From positions 1-27,884 of the forward strand of contig DFGT01000035.1 of NCBI GenBank assembly GCA_002371265.1: a stretch of 27,884 nucleotides of DNA. Direction: 5' to 3'. Below, in pieces: positions 23,394 through 27,884 of the stretch. Each line of letters opens with the position of its first letter. Position 1 is the first letter of the stretch. The notes under the pieces are model-generated. The model had not been told where the DNA came from, did no database searches, and saw only the letters and a list, made by a program, of their open reading frames with translations. Made by a program: the position numbers and the translations under genes. The stretch is from Bacteroidales bacterium UBA3743. Lineage in GTDB: Bacteria > Bacteroidota > Bacteroidia > Bacteroidales > Paludibacteraceae.

Positions 23394-24743
23394 GTGAGTA
23401 AAAAAACAAAGATAACGATTGCGGTAGCGTTGATTGTTCTGTCTATTCCATTCTGCAAGAGATGGTTTTCTACGGTCGAGTATTATTTCAGTGATGAGGG
23501 AGAAAAAGCTACATCTTCATTAAAATATAGTTTGAAAGGAACATCTTCTGTAGCAGTGACAGGAATTGAAAAAAGCTGTAAAAGTGAAACAATTATAATC
23601 CCAGAAAAAACAATTTATTGTGGATATCTTTGTACAGTTACTTCAATAGGCAGTGAAGCGTTTAAAGGCTGTAGCGGATTAACAAGCATAGAAATCCCTG
23701 CGTCGGTGAGAGGAGTAATAGGCAGTGAAGCATTTTCAGGCTGTAGCGGATTGACAAGCATAGAAATCCCTGCGTCGGTGAGAGTAATAAGCAGAGAAGC
23801 ATTTTCAGGCTGTAGCGGATTAACAAGCATAGAAATCCCTGCGTCGGTGAGAGTAATAAGTAGTGAAGCATTTAGAGACTGTAGCGGATTAAGAAGCGTG
23901 GAAATTCCATCTTCCGTGAGAGTAATAGGTAGTGAAGCATTTAGAGACTGTAGCGGATTAAGAAGCGTGGAAATTCCATCTTCCGTGACAGAAATCAGTG
24001 AGTATACATTTTCAGGCTGTAGCGGATTGACAAGTGTGGAAATACCAACGTCGGTTACAGAAATAGGATGGGGAGCGTTTTATGGCTGTAATGGATTAAC
24101 AAGCGTGAAAATACCGTCGTCGGTGACAGAAATAGGGGAATATGCATTTAAAGGCTGTAGTAGTTTAACAAGCGTAGAAATACCGTCGTCAGTGACAGGA
24201 ATAGGGGTGGAAGCATTTTCAGGCTGTAGCGGATTGACAAGCGTAGAAATTCCATCGTCAGTGATGGAAATAGGAAATGGAGCATTTTTTAATTGTAGTG
24301 GTTTAACAAGTGTTGTAATCCCTTCATCGGTGAAAAAAATAGGGGACTATGCATTTAGAGACTGTAGTGGTTTAACAAGCGTGGAAATACCGTCGTCAGT
24401 GACAGAAATAGGTGGTGGAGCATTTTTTAATTGTAGTGGTTTAACAAGCATAGAAATCCCATCGTCGGTGACAAAAATAGGGTTGGAAGTTTTTTTGGGC
24501 TGTAGCGGCTTAACAAGCGTAGAAATTCCATCGTCGGTAACTGAAATAGGAGATGGTACATTTTCAGGATGTAGCGGGTTGACAAGCGTAGAAATACCAG
24601 TGTCGGTGACAAAAATAGGGGATGAAGCGTTTAAGAATTGTGATAATTTAAATATAGTGATTGATAATACTAAAAACAACGTAAAAGTTGGAAAAGATGC
24701 ATTTGAGGGATGTAAGTCTATGACGTGGAAGAAAGATATGTGA
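23394..24743 (+). CDS. BspA-like leucine-rich-repeat protein (TpLRR / LRR_5)
   Basis: 449 aa, starting at GTG. A hydrophobic N-terminal segment (ITIAVALIVLSIPFC, about 7-21) is either a signal peptide or a membrane anchor. It is flanked by basic residues on both sides (SKKTK, KRW), and no clean lipobox is seen. From about residue 80 to the end come 14 units of 23 residues of the form AFSGCSGLTSVEIPSSVTEIG, plus two degenerate terminal units. The first unit has one extra residue (SVRGVIG). Such proteins are surface or secreted binding proteins in Bacteroidales and oral treponemes. No T9SS C-terminal domain follows the repeats, so the export route and location are uncertain. The 69-bp DNA repeats are nearly identical, inviting length change by recombination. 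Confidence 0.9.
   Translation: MSKKTKITIAVALIVLSIPFCKRWFSTVEYYFSDEGEKATSSLKYSLKGTSSVAVTGIEKSCKSETIIIPEKTIYCGYLCTVTSIGSEAFKGCSGLTSIEIPASVRGVIGSEAFSGCSGLTSIEIPASVRVISREAFSGCSGLTSIEIPASVRVISSEAFRDCSGLRSVEIPSSVRVIGSEAFRDCSGLRSVEIPSSVTEISEYTFSGCSGLTSVEIPTSVTEIGWGAFYGCNGLTSVKIPSSVTEIGEYAFKGCSSLTSVEIPSSVTGIGVEAFSGCSGLTSVEIPSSVMEIGNGAFFNCSGLTSVVIPSSVKKIGDYAFRDCSGLTSVEIPSSVTEIGGGAFFNCSGLTSIEIPSSVTKIGLEVFLGCSGLTSVEIPSSVTEIGDGTFSGCSGLTSVEIPVSVTKIGDEAFKNCDNLNIVIDNTKNNVKVGKDAFEGCKSMTWKKDM
23846..23988 (+). repeat. Most recent 69-bp tandem duplication inside the BspA-like gene
   Basis: Repeat units 4 and 5 (starting 23861 and 23930) are identical over 60 bp, and only one further mismatch appears when the match is extended 5' to about 23847. 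Both encode SEAFRDCSGLRSVEIPSSV. The R-D and L-R variants distinguish this pair from neighbouring units, so it is a local duplication. Confidence 0.75.
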
Positions 24744-24815
24744 AAAACATGTGTGGTTTCCTATTGTTTGAGTTTTCTCCGTTAAGGTTTTTCTAAAACA
24801 AACTTGTTTGTGAGT

Positions 24816-24851
24816 TTTCCAAGCATCAAAATGCTGTTTTCTGTTTGGAAA
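24816..24851 (+). terminator. Nested hairpin after the BspA-like gene
   Basis: AGCAT-CAAA-ATGCT (24822-24835) followed by GTTTTCTGTTT resembles a terminator. An outer TTTCCAA/TTGGAAA pairing (24816-24822 and 24845-24851) could enclose it. A small palindrome CAAACTTGTTTG lies just upstream (24799-24810). The rest of 24744-24911 shows no gene. Confidence 0.45.
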
Positions 24852-24911
24852 TCATAAATTCAAACATAATTAACGTCAATTCGACAAAATGATAGTTGGA
24901 GTGTCATAAAT

Positions 24912-24973
24912 GAGGATTCCAAAGGGCGGAACGCCCTAACCCTCTCTAGCGGTGCGAGCCGTAAGGCGAGCAC
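24912..24973 (+). repeat. Multi-hairpin dispersed repeat, copy H
   Basis: Plus-orientation copy with intact P1 and a P2 whose loop has grown by one base (GTAA instead of GTA) while both stem arms are unchanged. The GAGGATTCCAAAGGGCGG start is the same subtype as copy G. After P2, a CACAGAGGCACAAAGTT remnant of the long form follows without P3. Confidence 0.8.
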
Positions 24974-25029
24974 ACAGAAAAAAAACACAGAGGCACAAAG
25001 TTTACAGAATATTTATGTCCATTAATAGC

Positions 25030-25050
25030 GGGCAGGTTTGAAACCTGCCC
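25030..25050. repeat. GGGCAGGTTT palindrome
   Basis: GGGCAGGTTT-G-AAACCTGCCC is a perfect inverted repeat. The surrounding motif (GGGCAGGTTTGAAACCTGCC then CCTAC) is, from memory, a widely repeated intergenic element in Bacteroidales genomes. It occurs once here. No gene is seen between it and the M20 gene. Confidence 0.6.
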
Positions 25051-25182
25051 CTACGGTCACATCATATTGGTTTATGATTTCCATATATTTTCGATCTATT
25101 GCGTAAAAAGATTGAACGTATATCAAAATCTGAAAATTGATACACACATATTGTTTAAATCCGTTTTCGAGAAAAAATTCTA

Positions 25183-25190
25183 TATATTTG
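25183..25190 (+). promoter_or_regulatory. Promoter -7 element of the M20 deacetylase operon
   Basis: TATATTTG matches TAnnTTTG and lies 20 nt before the ATG at 25211. No good -33 TTTG is present at the usual distance. Confidence 0.4.
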
Positions 25191-25210
25191 CATAGCAAAT
25201 AAAATTCATC

Positions 25211-26269
25211 ATGCAAAGAATAAAAAAAGAGGCAATTGATTTGCTTTGCCAACTCATTCGCATCCCTGCATACAGCAGAGACGAAAAGGCTAAGGCTGAC
25301 TTTTTGCAGCAGCATATAGAGAAGACGATGGAATACAAAACCAACCGTCTCGACAACAACATCTGGATCCAGTCGGCTGAGTTCCGTGACGACCGTCCAA
25401 CCCTTCTGCTAAACGCTCATATCGACACTGTCAAGCCAGTCAACGGTTGGCAGCGTGAACCTCATACTGACACTCATGAGGATGGCAGGATATATGGTCT
25501 TGGCACAAATGACGACGGTGCCTCACTTGTCTCACTGCTTTACGCTTTCTCTATACTATCCAAGAAGGAGCAGCCATACAACCTTATCTATGCGGCGTCG
25601 GCTGAGGAGGAGGTGTCTGGAAAAAACGGAATGGAGAAATTGTTGACGGTGCTTCCGAAGATTGATGTGGCGATCGTCGGTGAGCCTACGGGTATGCATG
25701 CGGCTGTGGCGGAAAAGGGACTGATGGTGCTTGACTGTGTGGCACACGGAAAGGCTGGCCATGCGGCAAGAAATGAGGGAGACAACGCTATCTACAAGGC
25801 GATAAAGGATATTGAGTGGATCAAAGATAATGTGTTGCCGAAGCAGACAGATTTGCTTGGCCCGGTGAAGTGGACCACAACCATGGTCAATGCAGGCACT
25901 CAACATAATGTGATTCCTGATGCATGCTCATTCGTGGTGGATATCCGTTCCAACGAGTGCTATTCCAACGAGGAGATTTTCGAGATTTTGCAGACGAAAT
26001 TGCAATCTGAAATAAAGGCGAGATCATTCCGTCTCTCTTCATCATCTATTTCGGTGGATCATCCTATCGTGAAGAAAATCAAGAGCATGGGAAGAAACTT
26101 ATTCGGTTCACCTACTCTTTCCGACCAGGCATTGATGCGTTTTCCAAGCGTCAAATTTGGCCCCGGCGACTCTTCCCGCTCACACACAGCAGATGAATAT
26201 ATAGTTGAGAGTGAGATAGAGGAGGCTATTGAGATGTATGTGGAATTGCTTGACGGATTGAAAATCTGA
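25211..26269 (+). CDS. M20-family metallo-deacetylase (ArgE/DapE type)
   Basis: Zinc-dependent amidohydrolase of 352 aa. Metal and catalytic residues are visible: H70 and D72 (NAHIDTV), bridging D101 (GTNDDGASL), E132/E133 (SAEEEVSG), E158 (VGEPT) and a C-terminal His in GPGDSSRSHTADEY. The dimerisation domain lies between (AHGKAGHAA to VVDIRSNE). The best fit is the Bacteroidota N-acetyl- or N-succinyl-ornithine deacetylase of arginine biosynthesis. DapE or a dipeptidase cannot be excluded, and no other arg genes are in the window. Its TGA overlaps the ATG of the RNase H gene (TGATG), so the two are translationally coupled. Confidence 0.85.
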   Translation: MQRIKKEAIDLLCQLIRIPAYSRDEKAKADFLQQHIEKTMEYKTNRLDNNIWIQSAEFRDDRPTLLLNAHIDTVKPVNGWQREPHTDTHEDGRIYGLGTNDDGASLVSLLYAFSILSKKEQPYNLIYAASAEEEVSGKNGMEKLLTVLPKIDVAIVGEPTGMHAAVAEKGLMVLDCVAHGKAGHAARNEGDNAIYKAIKDIEWIKDNVLPKQTDLLGPVKWTTTMVNAGTQHNVIPDACSFVVDIRSNECYSNEEIFEILQTKLQSEIKARSFRLSSSSISVDHPIVKKIKSMGRNLFGSPTLSDQALMRFPSVKFGPGDSSRSHTADEYIVESEIEEAIEMYVELLDGLKI

Positions 26270-26895
26270 TGGGGAAAAAGCTTAAAGAGAAATATTATGT
26301 AGTTTGGGCTGGGAAAGAGCCTGGAATCTATACCAACTGGGATCAGTGCAAAGCTCAGGTGGAGGGTTTCAATGGTGCGAAATTCAAAAAATTCGCATCT
26401 CTTTCCGAGGCGACAGCAGCCTTCGAAAAGGGGGCTCCGGCATCATTGAACATATATTCGGCAAAAAAGACTCCCGTCTCCACGGAAGGGATAATCGCAA
26501 ATTCTTTGGCAGTAGACGCTGCATGTAGCGGAAACCCAGGGAAGATGGAATTCAGAGGTGTATGGGTGTCGACGGGAAAAGAGGCTTTCCGTTTTGGACC
26601 GTTTGAGAAAGGAACCAACAACATTGGTGAGTTTCTTGCTCTCGTCTATGGCATCGGGCTTGTGCTCAAGACCAATCCCGAGACTGTGATCTATTCCGAC
26701 AGTGTGAATGCCATTTCGTGGGTGAAAGCAGGCAAGTGTAAAACGAAACTTGTTGAATGTGCTGATAACAAAGAGATTTTCGACCTCATACGCAAGAGTG
26801 AGGCATGGCTCAAGACACCGAGACCAGAGGTGAAAATCTATAAGTGGAACACAAAAGAGTGGGGTGAGATTCCTGCTGATTTTGGAAGAAAATGA
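26269..26895 (+). CDS. Ribonuclease HI with N-terminal hybrid-binding domain
   Basis: Degrades RNA in RNA-DNA hybrids. Residues about 8-52 are a caulimovirus-viroplasmin-type hybrid-binding domain (YYVVWAGKEPGIYTNWDQCK, then FKKFASLSEATAAF), as in eukaryotic RNase H1 and many Bacteroidota enzymes. The catalytic domain retains all four acidic residues: D83 (AVDAACSGNPG), E121 (NIGEFLALV), D144 (IYSDSVNAISW) and D204 (IPADFG). 208 aa. The start overlaps the upstream stop by 1 nt; the ABC ATPase follows after 6 nt, so the three genes likely share a transcript. No functional tie to the neighbours is evident. Confidence 0.92.
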   Translation: MGKKLKEKYYVVWAGKEPGIYTNWDQCKAQVEGFNGAKFKKFASLSEATAAFEKGAPASLNIYSAKKTPVSTEGIIANSLAVDAACSGNPGKMEFRGVWVSTGKEAFRFGPFEKGTNNIGEFLALVYGIGLVLKTNPETVIYSDSVNAISWVKAGKCKTKLVECADNKEIFDLIRKSEAWLKTPRPEVKIYKWNTKEWGEIPADFGRK

Positions 26896-26901
26896 TTTAT
26901 T

Positions 26902-27819
26902 ATGACAATAGAAGTAAAGAATCTGCGCAAATCATACGGTAGCCAGCTGGTGCTCGACAACATCAACTTCTCGATAGGAGACGGTGAGATTGTGGCATTC
27001 CTTGGCAACAACGGTGCTGGAAAAAGCACGACGATGAAGATCATCAACGGATACCTGTCGAAAGATTCCGGGGATGTCAGAGTGTGTGGTATAGATGTTG
27101 ACAAGGATTCAAAGAAGGTGCACGGGCTTATCGGTTATCTGCCGGAGCATAATCCGATCTATCCTGAGCAATATGTGAAGGAGTATCTCACATTTGTGGC
27201 TGGAGTGTATGGATTCAAGGGTGCGGATGCGAAGAAGAGAGTCGACGAGATGATTGAGAAAACGTGTCTTACACGTGAATATAAGAAGCGTATAGGTCAG
27301 CTTTCAAAGGGTTACCGTCAGCGAGTAGGTTTGGCCGCAGCACTTATTCCGGATCCAAAAGTGCTGATACTGGATGAGCCGACCACAGGTCTGGATCCTA
27401 ACCAGATTATAGAAGTTCGTAATCTTATCAAAGAGGTAGGCAAGGAGAAATCAGTGATGTTGTCGACCCATATCATGCAGGAGGTGTCGGCAATCTGCGA
27501 CAGAGTGATCATCATCAACAATGGAAAGATTGTGGCGGATGATTCCGAAACCCACATCACCAATGTCAGCGAGGACAACAGCAAATTCCTGATAGAGGCG
27601 GAATTCATGAGCGACGTCGACACAAAAGACCTTGCGATGAAAATTTCCAATTCAGAGGTGAAAGAGATTGCGAAAAACACGGTGGTTATCTCTTCCGACC
27701 ACGACAGCAGAAGTGAGGTGTTCAATTATGCGGTGCAGACAGGAAATGCACTTCTGACGCTTAAGAAGCATGAGAAGAGTATGGAGGATGTCTTCTTGGA
27801 GAATACGAAGAAAAATTAG
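26902..27819 (+). CDS. gldA: ABC transporter ATP-binding protein, GldA-like
   Basis: 305-aa ATPase of an exporter-type ABC transporter. It has Walker A GNNGAGKS (35-42), signature LSKGY (134-138), Walker B VLILDE (154-159, catalytic E159), a D-loop (GLD) and switch H190. The Q-loop position reads GYLPEH, with Glu in place of Gln, as is common in this subfamily. The C-terminal ~85 residues (EDNSKFLIEAEF to MEDVFLENTKKN) form the DrrA/GldA-like extension. Overall it resembles GldA, which in gliding Bacteroidota acts with GldF and GldG; many non-gliding Bacteroidales also carry it. The permease genes would be expected just downstream, beyond the window. Confidence 0.8.
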   Translation: MTIEVKNLRKSYGSQLVLDNINFSIGDGEIVAFLGNNGAGKSTTMKIINGYLSKDSGDVRVCGIDVDKDSKKVHGLIGYLPEHNPIYPEQYVKEYLTFVAGVYGFKGADAKKRVDEMIEKTCLTREYKKRIGQLSKGYRQRVGLAAALIPDPKVLILDEPTTGLDPNQIIEVRNLIKEVGKEKSVMLSTHIMQEVSAICDRVIIINNGKIVADDSETHITNVSEDNSKFLIEAEFMSDVDTKDLAMKISNSEVKEIAKNTVVISSDHDSRSEVFNYAVQTGNALLTLKKHEKSMEDVFLENTKKN

Positions 27820-27867
27820 AAATTATAAATGCGTAATGCAAAATGATATTGTGAAGACGGGGGAATT

Positions 27868-27884
27868 GAAGTGCACCCCAAAAG
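27868..27884. other. Possible insertion-sequence end at the window edge
   Basis: The last bases, AAGTGCACCCCAAAAG, resemble the terminal inverted repeat of IS3/IS150-type elements as I remember it (GTGCACCCCAAAAGTTAGAC). The first bases of the window, GTCTAACTTTAGGGGTTC (1-18), look like the complementary strand of such an end. Too short to prove. Confidence 0.3.

Noticed and set aside
23640..24620. CRISPR-like or intergenic satellite
   Set aside because: The 69-bp periodicity is fully in frame and encodes 23-residue leucine-rich repeats of a BspA-like protein.
25022..25315. A 97-codon minus-strand open frame ending in VGAGFKPARY
   Set aside because: It runs antisense across the M20 promoter and start, and its C-terminal residues come from translating the GGGCAGGTTT palindrome. 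No family resemblance or start signal.

Overview
The window looks like a chromosomal segment of a Bacteroidales bacterium (phylum Bacteroidota). The evidence is: secreted proteins with C-terminal sorting domains of the type IX secretion system (T9SS), a BspA-type leucine-rich-repeat protein, a Fib_succ_major-domain protein, a GldA-type ABC ATPase, a polA/polyprenyl-synthase pair, and repeated TTTG-N19/20-TAnnTTTG promoter matches, the Bacteroidota consensus. DNA is AT-rich. The genus cannot be fixed from the sequence.

Layout. 0-6.2 kb is housekeeping: polA (minus) diverges from a long-chain polyprenyl diphosphate synthase (plus). A tightly overlapping minus-strand operon nadA - MazG-like pyrophosphohydrolase - deoC follows. 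6.2-7.26 kb is a gene-free divergent region packed with hairpin repeats. 7.26-10.5 kb is one large AddA/RecB-like helicase-nuclease. 10.5-14.08 kb is an AT-rich accessory module: an 11-bp phased A-tract tandem array with a promoter at its end, a C10 (streptopain-family) cysteine protease, and a secreted protein of unknown function. Both proteins carry T9SS C-terminal domains. The module is bounded by the 3' end of a uracil-DNA-glycosylase-family gene (14.07 kb) and by a relic copy of that same 3' end (10.73 kb). 14.07-16.65 kb holds the glycosylase-family gene, the Fib_succ_major protein and a nitronate-monooxygenase/FabK-like flavoenzyme, all minus. 17.2-23.1 kb is a tripartite heavy-metal RND efflux system (His-rich adaptor, pump, then an outer-membrane factor with its own promoter). 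23.4-24.7 kb is the BspA-like protein, built of near-identical 69-bp repeats. 25.2-27.8 kb is a compact plus-strand run: M20 deacetylase, RNase HI with an N-terminal hybrid-binding domain, GldA-like ATPase.

The most notable non-coding signal is a dispersed, GC-rich, multi-hairpin repeat family, with eight arms at six intergenic sites. Copies differ by compensatory base changes in three separate hairpins, and all full copies keep a tandem G-A/A-G mismatch pair in the second hairpin. Two long composites (6763-6924 and 16913-17075) share the same head-to-head architecture. One copy starts inside the stop codon of the RND pump gene. No transposase or RAYT gene is present in the window, so the mobilising or using machinery is unknown.

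No tRNA, rRNA, CRISPR array, integrase or intact insertion sequence was seen. Both window edges carry short sequences resembling insertion-sequence ends, so the window may be an assembly contig broken at repeats.
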